NCBI GenBank assembly: GCA_963668615.2
Contig: CAXXCL010000003.1
Coordinates: 310,001 to 374,000 of the forward strand
DNA: 64,000 nt
DNA from: JAAYPI01 sp963668615
Lineage (GTDB): Bacteria > Bacteroidota > Bacteroidia > Bacteroidales > Paludibacteraceae
Direction: 5' to 3'
A program made the position numbers and the translations under genes. Positions within the stretch are counted from its first letter, which is position 1, and each line of letters starts with the position of its first letter. This document shows, in pieces, positions 50,187-58,513 of the stretch. The notes beneath the pieces are model-generated. The model saw only the letters and a list, made by a program, of their open reading frames with translations, was not told where the DNA came from and made no database searches.

Positions 50187-50260
50187 GGCTGCGTAGCTTA
50201 ACTGAATAGAGCATCTGACTACGGATCAGAAGGTTGTAGGTTTGAATCCCACCGCGGTCA
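50187..50260 (+). tRNA. tRNA-Arg (anticodon ACG)
   Basis: A 74-base cloverleaf. Acceptor GGCTGCG pairs with CGCGGTC (two G-T pairs), the anticodon stem TCTGA/TCAGA encloses CTACGGA with ACG, and the T loop is TTTGAAT. Oddities: the D loop lacks the usual GG pair (AACTGAATA), and the T stem has one A-C mismatch. It has its own promoter and terminator, so it is probably active. Confidence 0.88.
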
Positions 50261-50266
50261 CAAGAG

Positions 50267-50310
50267 AAAGTCCAACTCATTGGTTTATCCATAGGTTGGA
50301 CTTTATTTTT
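50267..50310 (+). terminator. Terminator of tRNA-Arg
   Basis: AAAGTCCAAC pairs with GTTGGACTTT across a loop and is followed by ATTTTTT. The remaining DNA to 50553 shows no gene. Confidence 0.8.
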
Positions 50311-50553
50311 TATAGCAAAAACTTCACAGTTAACACTTTCCAACTATTAGAAAGAAACACTTCAGTCATACCAAAGGATAGAAAGAACTACCTAACAAGA
50401 AAAACTAAAAAAGATATTTTAAGTTTTTTTACAAATAATCCATACAAAAAAATATCATAGTGTAGTACTTTCGTAGAAGTGTAGTTTTATTTTTCTTAAA
50501 AGGAAGGATTGATCTTCCACTGTTTTCGTTACTAACGTTTAAATGAATTTACC

Positions 50554-51588
50554 ATGAAAAAATTTATTTTTCCTTCTCCGGCATACACCATCGTAATTTT
50601 GTTCTTATTATCTACATTGAACAGCTGCGGTCAAAATGGAGCTTCTAATCAAACTTGGAAAAACCCCGAAAACTTAACAAGTTTATTGGATGCAAATGGA
50701 GTAATAGAATTAAGCGGGTTACACTGGAACCCGAATACAAATCGATTGTATGCTATTCAGGATAATGGTGGATTATATGTACTTCAATTGGACAAAGTGA
50801 AAAATAAATTTACCCAAGTTGGGTATATGGATAAATTGGGCAGACCCGAAGGAGTTACACAAGTAGATTATAATAGCAATGAATTTTATACAATTGATGA
50901 AAAAAAGTATGAAATCAGGAGATACACACACAATCCTGATTTTTCAGGAGTTACACTTACCCACAGATGGAGTTTGCTCTCTGAAAACTCCGATATGCCC
51001 GATACGGGGAATAACGGACCCGAAGGTATCGTTTTTATCCCTGACAAATACCTGAAAGCCATTGGTTTTGTAAGCTCTGAAACAGACGAACAATATACCT
51101 CCAAAAAAGGGATGGGCGGGCTTATTTTTCTGGCACATCAAAAGAAAGGCATGATTTGGGTTTATGATGTAAATCCGGATAAAGATGATGATTTTACTTT
51201 TGTAGGAAAATATAAAACCGACAGCAATGAAAGTTGTGATTTGGCATTTGACCGTTCTACAGGTTTGTTGTATATTTTGCACAATATTGACGGAAATTCG
51301 TTAGAAGTGACGGATTTATCTACCAAAGGACACATGGGCAAGCTCCAATTTATAACCAAAACAAGTTATCAGGTTCCCGTTCCCACCGGTAGTCAGAATA
51401 TTGAAGGATTTGCCGTTACTCCTAAATTTGCCGATGTAAAAAATGTACGTGCGTGGTTCTGTAGAGATATCAGTGTAGATGAAAATCCGGCTGAAACAAA
51501 AGATTGCTTATGGCAATTCTCACCTTTTGCAAGCGAAGGAAATTGCGTAAAGAACTGGGATGATGGTGCAAAAACGAAACTAAAATAG
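50554..51588 (+). CDS. SdiA-regulated-like beta-propeller lipoprotein
   Basis: A 344-residue protein with a lipoprotein signal ending TLNSCGQ near residue 25. The body has repeated propeller blades: ELSGLHWNPNTNRLYAIQDNGG, PEGVTQVDYNSNEFYTIDE, NNGPEGIVFIP, SCDLAFDRSTGLLYILHNI and NIEGFAVTP. This order fits the SdiA-regulated/phytase-like family. It would sit on the membrane surface; substrate and reaction are unknown. Single gene followed by a weak terminator. Confidence 0.82.
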   Translation: MKKFIFPSPAYTIVILFLLSTLNSCGQNGASNQTWKNPENLTSLLDANGVIELSGLHWNPNTNRLYAIQDNGGLYVLQLDKVKNKFTQVGYMDKLGRPEGVTQVDYNSNEFYTIDEKKYEIRRYTHNPDFSGVTLTHRWSLLSENSDMPDTGNNGPEGIVFIPDKYLKAIGFVSSETDEQYTSKKGMGGLIFLAHQKKGMIWVYDVNPDKDDDFTFVGKYKTDSNESCDLAFDRSTGLLYILHNIDGNSLEVTDLSTKGHMGKLQFITKTSYQVPVPTGSQNIEGFAVTPKFADVKNVRAWFCRDISVDENPAETKDCLWQFSPFASEGNCVKNWDDGAKTKLK

Positions 51589-51618
51589 AGTAAACAAAAT
51601 CATTTGACACAATTTTCC

Positions 51619-51645
51619 AAACCCTCGTTTGTAACGGGGGTTTAT
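51619..51645 (+). terminator. Weak terminator
   Basis: AAACCCTCGTT pairs with AACGGGGGTTT and is followed by ATTTG. Short T-run, so only moderate strength. Confidence 0.6.
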
Positions 51646-51804
51646 TTGTATATTATACTCCATTTTCTGCTACCGTACGTACCCTCCCCTACATTCTCTA
51701 TAATACATACCGAAGAATTTGATGGAAGAAAAAGCCCAGTTGACAAATTGAATGTTTAATTTTATTTTTACCTTTACGAAGAACATATACATTCACTTTT
51801 ACCG

Positions 51805-51937
51805 GAACCTTAACAATTCCTGTGTATGTAATTATTCAGAAAACGCATTTTCAATATCTCACTGATAATCAGAATAGTAAGAAATTCATATGACGGATTA
51901 TACGGAATTAAGTTCCGTATATACATTGTTAGGCGGC
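51805..51937 (+). repeat. attC-like palindrome 4 (before the Kiwa genes)
   Basis: The right end reads CATTGTTAGGCGGC (51924-51937), with an inner hairpin TACGGAA..TTCCGTA at 51901-51920. A left end with CCTTAACAATTCC at about 51810 is plausible but less paired than in the other copies. The same GTTAGGCGGC ending occurs at 61121-61130. The DNA from 51646 to 51804 shows nothing clear. Confidence 0.45.
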
Positions 51938-51953
51938 ATTATAAAAAAACAAA

Positions 51954-52583
51954 ATGATAATTCAAGGTAAAAATAATCATACAAACAAATTACATGGAAT
52001 TGCGGAATTCGTATTATTTGCGACTTCCTATATTCCTCTTTTTCTGTTGATTGTATTTAAGCAATCGTATGAAAACACAAATTACCTACATTGGGGTGGA
52101 TTAGACAAAATCTCTATTATTCTACTCTTTGAAAAATTTGGATTATCTATTTTTCTGCTGTTAGTTTCTGTCTTTAGTTTATTTAGCTGTCGATTATTAT
52201 TTTCAAATTTTGAGAAAAGCATTAACAATGGTGAAAATGTCATTCTGAAAGATTTAAAAAACAGAAACAGTGAATCAATAGGTTATATTGCAACCTATAT
52301 TATTCCATTTATTTTTCAAAGGTTTAATAATTGTTATGAGGTTATTGCATTTATCTTTTTAATGGTTATAATTTACCGCATTTATATCAATTCAAATCTA
52401 TTACTTGTAAATCCTATATTAAGTTTTAAATACTCAATCTTTGAAATTGAATATGAAGAACAAAACAGTAAAAGACGAAATGGGCTAATAATAATTAAGG
52501 ATAAGTATATTCAAGAGGATACAATAATTAAACTTTATCCAATCGGTTATAAGTTATTCTTTGCTACAAATAAAGGACAATAA
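51954..52583 (+). CDS. kwaA: Kiwa anti-phage protein KwaA (membrane subunit)
   Basis: A 209-residue protein with four hydrophobic helices (about 20-37, 55-78, 105-120 and 125-145) and a soluble C-terminal tail. The first helix carries SYIPLFLLIVF and the third IGYIATYIIPF, followed by LLVNPILSFKYSIFEIEY. This layout and the adjacent DUF4868 gene identify the small membrane component of Kiwa. In known Kiwa systems KwaA sits in the inner membrane, senses phage attachment and works with KwaB. The two genes are 11 bases apart. They start right after a GTTAGGCGGC end, so they form one cassette-like unit. Confidence 0.82.
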   Translation: MIIQGKNNHTNKLHGIAEFVLFATSYIPLFLLIVFKQSYENTNYLHWGGLDKISIILLFEKFGLSIFLLLVSVFSLFSCRLLFSNFEKSINNGENVILKDLKNRNSESIGYIATYIIPFIFQRFNNCYEVIAFIFLMVIIYRIYINSNLLLVNPILSFKYSIFEIEYEEQNSKRRNGLIIIKDKYIQEDTIIKLYPIGYKLFFATNKGQ

Positions 52584-52594
52584 AAAAATCATTT

Positions 52595-53611
52595 ATGACA
52601 CTACCTGAAATTCTCGACAAAATTACTACAACTAACGTTGATGATTTACGCTTATATTTCATAACGCGAGTATTAAAAGACAATGTGAAGAAAAGTGCAA
52701 AAATAATTGATAAATACCTTTTTAGGGTTTATCAAGTGGACATAGACGCTGAAATTAGGAAGTATTTGTATGATTTATCGATTGAGCAATTAGAAAAGGT
52801 TATAAAGAGAGATTTTGAAATGGTAGATTACGATGTTGTAAGCGATGATACTCAACATTTATTTACTTATTCAGTGAAAAATAAAGTGTTTTCATTCACG
52901 GATGTCGTTTGTAATCAACTAAGTAAAACCCCACCAAAAATGCAGAGCATTGAGTCTATACTAACAAACGAAGATGAACTTTGGGCATATTGTGTTGGAT
53001 TTAATGATTTAGAGAATAGAGATTGGATTTACACTTTTAGAAAAATACAGTCAGGTAAAGTTACAACAGATGAAAAAGAAGGGAAAAGCCTATTGAAAAC
53101 AATCCGAACTTATTTTGACACAACAAATCAAAAACTGGAATTATTGAAAGGCGAAACTGTAAATCTAGACAAACAAGTAGACTGCATTTATTATAATGAA
53201 ACTTTTTATGTGATTAAAAAAGCATATTTTGAGCAAATTGTAGGTTTACAAGAAGAATATAAAGAACAATCGAAAGCAGTTGTAAATGAGTTAAAAAATA
53301 CAGGAAAATTCGATGGCTTAGAAATGATTGAAGAAAAAATTGAAACTAACCCTTCTATTCACAAAAAATTAGTGCGAATTGCAAGAATTGGAAATTATAG
53401 AAGTCTAGATGATAAAGTTATTAAGAAGATGAAAACGGTATGTAATAAATTTGGAGTAAAGTTGAATATTAAAAATGGCAAATTAGCCATTGAAGAAGAT
53501 GCTGATATTGACACTGTATTAAAAATGCTTGCTGACTATTATAAAACAGGAGAAGTATCAGGAAAAGCTTATGGTACTTTTGCAGGAAAAGAGTTAGCAA
53601 ATACAAATTGA
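52595..53611 (+). CDS. kwaB: Kiwa anti-phage protein KwaB (DUF4868)
   Basis: A 338-residue soluble protein of the DUF4868 family. Recognised stretches are WAYCVGFNDLENRDWIYTFRKIQ in the first half, FYVIKKAYFEQIVG near residue 210 and LVRIARIGNYRS near 262. It ends in a helical part with DADIDTVLKMLADYY. In known Kiwa systems KwaB binds DNA and acts with KwaA to stop phage replication and late transcription. Length matches KwaB (about 315) with a small extension. No other defence gene is adjacent; an attC-like palindrome follows after 10 bases. Confidence 0.88.
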   Translation: MTLPEILDKITTTNVDDLRLYFITRVLKDNVKKSAKIIDKYLFRVYQVDIDAEIRKYLYDLSIEQLEKVIKRDFEMVDYDVVSDDTQHLFTYSVKNKVFSFTDVVCNQLSKTPPKMQSIESILTNEDELWAYCVGFNDLENRDWIYTFRKIQSGKVTTDEKEGKSLLKTIRTYFDTTNQKLELLKGETVNLDKQVDCIYYNETFYVIKKAYFEQIVGLQEEYKEQSKAVVNELKNTGKFDGLEMIEEKIETNPSIHKKLVRIARIGNYRSLDDKVIKKMKTVCNKFGVKLNIKNGKLAIEEDADIDTVLKMLADYYKTGEVSGKAYGTFAGKELANTN

Positions 53612-53620
53612 CAAAATAAC

Positions 53621-53757
53621 GACCGCCTAACACACGCCTATGCAGTAGGGCGGTCTGAAACTCATTTTGAAGGTGTTTCGCCCGTGCGGGCATTGTCGCT
53701 GTGCGACAATACGGCTCTCGCAAGCTGCCCCACTGCATAGCCTCGGTCGTTCAGCGT
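53621..53757 (+). repeat. attC-like palindrome 5 (after the Kiwa genes)
   Basis: It begins GACCGCCTAACACACGCC. The left arm 53628-53651 (CTATGCAGTAGGGC core) pairs with the right arm 53727-53755 (GCCCCACTGCATAG core) and ends GGTCGTTCAGC. Two inner hairpins, CGCCCGTGCGGGC near 53680 and TGTCGCTGTGCGACA at 53694-53708, stack inside. This is the best-formed copy in the window and is much richer in GC than the flanking genes. Confidence 0.7.
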
Positions 53758-53967
53758 AGTTTAGTGGTTATAGTTTAGCAAAGCGTTTCGTTTGCCTATG
53801 CTCAAGAAGCAATTCTTTCGTATGTAAATAGTCATTGTTTGTAACTCATGGAACTCATATTTTTTGCTCTAACAACCAAGGTACAGGAAGATACCTGCAT
53901 GGGTATACTATACCACACCAAAGGATTCGTATATTGAGCATTCGTCGTAATATTTTCAACGCGTAAA
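53758..53967 (+). other. Gap before the DUF218 gene
   Basis: About 210 bases with no coding signal. A possible small hairpin GGTACAGGAAGATACC lies near 53879. No full promoter consensus is seen. Confidence 0.5.
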
Positions 53968-54510
53968 ATGAACAAGAAGTACAAAGTCTATTATCACAAT
54001 TTTCCAAAAAACAATACGCCTGAATATGAGACACTAATCATTCTGGGTAATCCGGCAAATAAATACGGAAAACCTGGTAGAATTTTAAAATCAAGATTGG
54101 ATGTTGCATTGAGCTATTTTCAAATTCAACAAATTGACGCTATACTTGTTACGGGTTCTGCTAATTACAATGAGTTTGAGGAAGCGGATGTTCAAAGAAA
54201 ATACTTAATAGAAAATGGAATAGATGCAAAATTAATCATTAAAGAGAACCAATCAAAAAGCACACCGGACAATGCCCTGTATTCTAGCAGGATTACAAAC
54301 AAACTGAACAAAAACAACATTGCAATTGTAACCTCGCATCACCATAAATCTCGCACTGAATTTATCTTTAAGCATTATTATGATAAATTCAAAATCATAA
54401 CACCATACCCTAGTTGCTTAACTGTTCTTAAGAATATTCCGTACTATATTTTTAATCAGTACTTGCTTTATAAAATGAAAAAAGGAGACGATAGATTAAA
54501 TCGCAAGTAA
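53968..54510 (+). CDS. DUF218 (YdcF/SanA-like) protein
   Basis: A 180-residue protein with the DUF218 core: TLIILGNPANKYGKPG with the strand and Gly-rich turn, AILVTGSANYNEFEEADVQRKYLIENGI, KSTPDNALYSSRI, and IAIVTSHHHKSRTEFIF. No signal peptide or membrane helix, unlike SanA, so it appears cytoplasmic. Enzymatic role unknown; E. coli YdcF binds S-adenosylmethionine. It lies between the Kiwa unit and the pho genes and ends 37 bases from phoU, convergent. It could be the last cassette gene or a native gene. Confidence 0.78.
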   Translation: MNKKYKVYYHNFPKNNTPEYETLIILGNPANKYGKPGRILKSRLDVALSYFQIQQIDAILVTGSANYNEFEEADVQRKYLIENGIDAKLIIKENQSKSTPDNALYSSRITNKLNKNNIAIVTSHHHKSRTEFIFKHYYDKFKIITPYPSCLTVLKNIPYYIFNQYLLYKMKKGDDRLNRK

Positions 54511-54546
54511 AATACTACAAACAAGAAGTTGTTGCCTAATATTTGT

Positions 54547-55257
54547 CTATTTCGAACTTTCTTTTTGGTTAGCATGTTTCAGAATTTTTGCGTCGGTATA
54601 AAAGAAAATTTCTTCTGCAATATTACTACAATGATCACCAATACGTTCCAGTCTCCGAAAAGTAGTGATTAATTGCAAACATTCGAAAGCCCTTTCAGGG
54701 TTTTTCTTTATATACTCCGCCATAATGCGGGGTGCCTTGGCATTAATTTCGTCAACCTGATAATCTTCACTAAAGATGGAAGCGGCAAAATCGGATTTTT
54801 CATTTTCAAAAGCGTCCAATCCTTGATTCAGCATCTTGTTTACTTCGCTAATCATTACGTTAAGTCTTGACGCTGCTATCAATTCCGCATCCAATATAAC
54901 AGAAGGGTTTTCAATCAGCGTGCGGGAAATACCGTAAGCAAAGTCGGCAATTCGTTCCAGATTGATGTTGATTTTCAAAACGGCCAGCACAAAACGTAAA
55001 TCGATGGCTACGGGTTGGTGGAGAGCTATGATATTTTCACATTCACTGTCAATCTTGAGCTCGTATGCATCTACTTTTTTTTCACGCATAGAAACTTTCT
55101 GAGCCAATTCTTTGTCAAAGGATAAGATAGCCTGTCCGGCATTGGCAACTTGAGAAATTACCAATTTCCACATATCGGTAACATCCTGACGGAGCAAATT
55201 CAGTTCTTGTTCTAAATGTCTCATTGTTATGTTGGTTTGTTGATTCATTGCATTCAT
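54547..55257 (-). CDS. phoU: Phosphate signalling regulator PhoU
   Basis: A 236-residue helical protein with two PhoU repeats. Each holds the E/DxxxD metal pattern: IDLRFVLAVLKININLERIADFAYG in the first and FRRLERIGDHCSNIAEEIFFY in the second. It links the Pst transporter to the PhoR kinase and keeps phosphate uptake in check. It is the last gene of pstC-pstA-pstB-phoU, 21 bases after pstB. The ATG at 55257 is used; ATGs at 55248 and 55224 are alternatives. Confidence 0.95.
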   Translation of the reverse strand: MNAMNQQTNITMRHLEQELNLLRQDVTDMWKLVISQVANAGQAILSFDKELAQKVSMREKKVDAYELKIDSECENIIALHQPVAIDLRFVLAVLKININLERIADFAYGISRTLIENPSVILDAELIAASRLNVMISEVNKMLNQGLDAFENEKSDFAASIFSEDYQVDEINAKAPRIMAEYIKKNPERAFECLQLITTFRRLERIGDHCSNIAEEIFFYTDAKILKHANQKESSK

Positions 55258-55278
55258 TTTAAATTGATAAGTATTTTT

Positions 55279-56031
55279 TCATCCGAACCGTCCGGTGATA
55301 TAATTTTGCGTAGAAACTTCTTTCGGATTGGTAAAAATTTTTGTGGTATCGTCGTATTCAATCAGTTCGCCCAAATAAAAATAAGCTGTTTTATCGCTCA
55401 CACGTGAAGCCTGCTGCATATTATGAGTTACAATGACAATGGTATAGTCTTTTTTCAACTGATAGATGAGTTCTTCTATTTTTGAAGTAGAAATAGGGTC
55501 GAGAGCCGATGCCGGTTCGTCCATCAGAATCACCTTAGGCGAGATGGCCAATGCACGAGCTATGCAAAGTCGTTGTTGCTGTCCACCCGAAAGAGCAAAA
55601 GCCGATTTGTTGAGTTTGTCCTTTACTTCTTCCCATAATGCAGCGGATTTTAGCGATTCCACTACCCTTTCTTCAATAAAAGTTTTATTTTTTATCCCGT
55701 TTACCCGCAACCCGTAAGCTACATTTTCGAAAATAGTTTTAGGAAAAGGATTCGGTTTTTGAAATACCATCCCTACTTCTTTGCGAAGCTCATCCACATA
55801 GACGTTCGGTTCGTAGATATTTTTCCCTTCAATTAATATCGTACCTGTCATACGGGTTCGGTCTATCAAATCGTTCATGCGGTTAATAAGGCGTAGAAAG
55901 GTTGACTTTCCACAACCCGAAGGACCGATAAGAGCGACCACATTGTTTTTTTCTACTTCGATGTTGATATTTTTCAGTGCATGAAAATCACCATAATAAA
56001 AATCAACGTTTTTTGCATCAATAGTTAGCAT
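55279..56031 (-). CDS. pstB: Phosphate ABC transporter ATPase PstB
   Basis: A 250-residue ATPase with Walker A GPSGCGKSTFLR near residue 34, the PstB-specific LINRMNDLI, signature LSGGQQQRLCIARAL near 148, and Walker B VILMDEPASALDPIST. The switch histidine is in VTHNMQQA. The C-terminal GELIEYDDTTKIFTNP is also typical of PstB. It powers high-affinity phosphate uptake with PstA and PstC. Confidence 0.97.
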   Translation of the reverse strand: MLTIDAKNVDFYYGDFHALKNINIEVEKNNVVALIGPSGCGKSTFLRLINRMNDLIDRTRMTGTILIEGKNIYEPNVYVDELRKEVGMVFQKPNPFPKTIFENVAYGLRVNGIKNKTFIEERVVESLKSAALWEEVKDKLNKSAFALSGGQQQRLCIARALAISPKVILMDEPASALDPISTSKIEELIYQLKKDYTIVIVTHNMQQASRVSDKTAYFYLGELIEYDDTTKIFTNPKEVSTQNYITGRFG

Positions 56032-56091
56032 TTTTCTTACTATATAAGTCTATGGTCAAAAGCAAAAAGCACTCGACACATCCGACGGTTT

Positions 56092-56979
56092 TTAATTTGT
56101 TTTTACTTTTTTAGAAAAATAGTTTCTCAAAAAATTAGCCAATAAGTTTACTATAAGGACAATGGCTATCAATACCAATGCAGTACCGTAAGCAATTCCT
56201 CGCGATGCTTCAATGTCCGTTCCACTGGTTGATATAACATACAAATGGTAAGGCAATGCCATTACCTGATCAAACATACTATGGGGCAATTTAGGCAAGA
56301 AATAAGCTGCTACCGTAAATAAAATAGGAGCTGTTTCTCCCGACACACGTCCAATGGATAATATAAGCCCTGTAATAATATTTGGAAACGCCATAGGTAA
56401 AATGACATCCCGTATAGTCTGCAATTTGGTAGCACCCAATGCAAGGCTGCCTTCGCGATATGAATTGTCAATAGCTTTCAACGATTCTTCCGTAGTACGG
56501 ATAACCAATGGCAACGATAGTAATCCCAATGTCAACGAACCGGCAATAATAGAATCGCCGAATTTCATTGTGTTTACAAAAAGTGACATACCGAAAAGTC
56601 CAAACACAACAGAAGGAACACCGCTCAAGTTATTGGTCATAATACGGATAAACACGGCTATTTTATTTCCTGCAGCATATTCGTTCATGTATATTCCCGA
56701 CATAATGCCTATGGGGAAACTAAACAGACTACTACCGATTACTAAATAGATAGTTCCAACAATGGCAGGAAATATACCTCCTTTTGTCATCCCTTCTTCG
56801 GGGGCTTTTGTTAAGAAGTCCCAACTGATGACTCCAATTCCTTTTGTAATGATAAAGCCCAAAATGATGATAAGAATGGCTACCACAAAATAGCTCATCA
56901 GTTTAAAGATGGTAAAGGCAAGTGCCTGTTTAATCCTTTTTTTTCTGTCCGTATTTTTTTCGTGAATAATAGGTGTCAT
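56092..56979 (-). CDS. pstA: Phosphate ABC transporter permease PstA
   Basis: About 295 residues with six membrane helices. SIIAGSLTLGLLSLPLVIRTTEE followed by SYREGSLALGATKLQTI is the coupling-helix (EAA) region that meets PstB. The N-terminal FLTKAPEEGMTKGGIFPAIVGT is characteristic of PstA. The ATG at 56979 is chosen; an upstream TTG at 57009 would add ten residues. The gene follows pstC after about 50 bases. Confidence 0.95.
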   Translation of the reverse strand: MTPIIHEKNTDRKKRIKQALAFTIFKLMSYFVVAILIIILGFIITKGIGVISWDFLTKAPEEGMTKGGIFPAIVGTIYLVIGSSLFSFPIGIMSGIYMNEYAAGNKIAVFIRIMTNNLSGVPSVVFGLFGMSLFVNTMKFGDSIIAGSLTLGLLSLPLVIRTTEESLKAIDNSYREGSLALGATKLQTIRDVILPMAFPNIITGLILSIGRVSGETAPILFTVAAYFLPKLPHSMFDQVMALPYHLYVISTSGTDIEASRGIAYGTALVLIAIVLIVNLLANFLRNYFSKKVKTN

Positions 56980-57032
56980 TTTAATATGCTTATTTAGTGA
57001 ATCTTGCAACTCGGTTTATATACTTTCATTCC

Positions 57033-58223
57033 TTATCCATTATATTTTTTGCTCGAAATAAATTCTACACTAATACTTAAAATAAGCGTGATGATAAACA
57101 AGATACATCCGAGTGCAAATAAAGCTTGATAATGTCCGCTTCCGGCAGAAGCTTCTCCTAATTCAGCCGCAATGGTGGCAGGGATAGTTCTTACAGGTTC
57201 TAAAAAAGAATGCGGAATAGATGCTGCATTTCCGGTAACCATTAATACCGCCATTGTTTCGCCTACGGCACGTCCGATACCCAATACGGCTGCCGATGTA
57301 ATTCCCGATTTGGAATAAGGAATTACCACACGGTAAATAGTTTGCCAATGAGTAGCCCCTAATGCTAAACTTGCTTCTTTCATGGAACGGGGAACATTAC
57401 GCAGGGCATCTTCTGCTACCGTAATAATCGTAGGCAAAGCCATTATAGCCAACACAATACTTCCCGCCAATGCGGTTTCTCCTACAGCTAAATCAAATGT
57501 TTTTTGAAGGAATGGAACAATAACCACTAATCCGAAAAATCCGTAAACTACCGAAGGAATGCCTGCCAACAATTCGATAACCGGTTTTAAAACGTTGCGG
57601 ACACGCAATGTGGTTATTTCTGCCAAATACACAGCAATAGCAATTCCGAACGGCAACGATAGTAGGATAGCTCCCAAACTCACCCACAGTGTACCGAGAA
57701 GAAGAGGCAACAATCCGTATTGTGCAGACGGAGTGGACGTAGGATACCATTCCGTTCCTCCGAAAAAGTCTCCCGGATGAATTGTTTCGTGTGCCAGTAA
57801 AGTTCCATTAAAGGTTTTAGTGGCATATTGCTTCGGCAGAAAAAAAATAATCCCCGGATGTTTTGCGGTCAGTTCACTTGCTTTTGCCGGAATATTCTCG
57901 AAATTTGCTCCTAACTCTTCTTCCGTATAATAATTGGTAAGATCACTCAGACGGACTAACTCTATGGGTTCTTCTTTTCCGCCAACTTCTTTCCAATTGG
58001 TAATTTCTCCGTCAAATATTTGTTTTATCTGGTACGACGAAAGCTTCTTTACCGGATTTGCTTTATTAAAAGCCAATACATAACCGGCTTCCACTACCGG
58101 CGTACGAAATAACCCGGATGCTTCTTTAAACAAAAAAAGAACAATTAGCAAAATGGCAATGCTGGTTACGCTTCCACTTAATAATAATGCTCCTTCGACT
58201 AACTTTTCAATAAATCGTTTCAC
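57033..58223 (-). CDS. pstC: Phosphate permease PstC with PstS-like insert
   Basis: A 396-residue permease, about 80 longer than usual. Residues 1-38 hold the first helix. Residues 41-130 form an extra outer loop that copies a piece of the phosphate-binding protein: NPVKKLSSYQIKQIFDGEIT followed by NWKEVGG, against NPVSKLTRAQLEGIFTGKIT followed by NWNQVGG in the PstS encoded at 59891. The spacing between the motifs is the same. The rest (from about 170) is standard PstC with six helices and GETALAGSIVLAIMALPTII plus MKEASLALGATHWQTI. The start is a GTG at 58223. It is the first gene of pstC-pstA-pstB-phoU, divergent from the porin. Confidence 0.93.
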   Translation of the reverse strand: MKRFIEKLVEGALLLSGSVTSIAILLIVLFLFKEASGLFRTPVVEAGYVLAFNKANPVKKLSSYQIKQIFDGEITNWKEVGGKEEPIELVRLSDLTNYYTEEELGANFENIPAKASELTAKHPGIIFFLPKQYATKTFNGTLLAHETIHPGDFFGGTEWYPTSTPSAQYGLLPLLLGTLWVSLGAILLSLPFGIAIAVYLAEITTLRVRNVLKPVIELLAGIPSVVYGFFGLVVIVPFLQKTFDLAVGETALAGSIVLAIMALPTIITVAEDALRNVPRSMKEASLALGATHWQTIYRVVIPYSKSGITSAAVLGIGRAVGETMAVLMVTGNAASIPHSFLEPVRTIPATIAAELGEASAGSGHYQALFALGCILFIITLILSISVEFISSKKYNG

Positions 58224-58513
58224 TGTTTGCGTTTTTTATTTGATGCAAAGAAACATCTTCGGTATTAAGAGAACATTAAGCACAGATTACAAAAATGTTA
58301 CGTAATATTTCTGTCAAAATGAATAACATAAAGATTGGCACAATGGATGATTCTGATGTAATTTTTATGGTTCTCTCTTATATAAATATGGTGTCTTAAA
58401 TAAGCTCCTATGTTTGTAACAATAACGTAATGGATTTGATAAAATCCTGTAATTAAAATCCCGTTTTTTTGTATCGTAAAAAAATAGAAAACTAATTTTT
58501 AACACTAAAAAAA
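58224..58513. promoter_or_regulatory. Divergent control region of the phosphate locus
   Basis: About 290 bases between pstC and the porin gene. TATGTTTG at 58409-58416 is a likely -7 box for the porin, with no clear -33 box. TTACGTAAT (58298-58306) and TAACGTAAT (58423-58431) are near-repeats that might bind a phosphate regulator. Assignment is tentative. Confidence 0.45.

Noticed and set aside
50242..50460. Open frame of 72 codons
   Set aside because: It begins inside tRNA-Arg and crosses its terminator; no ribosome site or family similarity.
57033..58223. Assembly error or fusion of pstS into pstC
   Set aside because: The frame is continuous, the insert differs in sequence from the nearby PstS while keeping spacing, and the permease part is complete.
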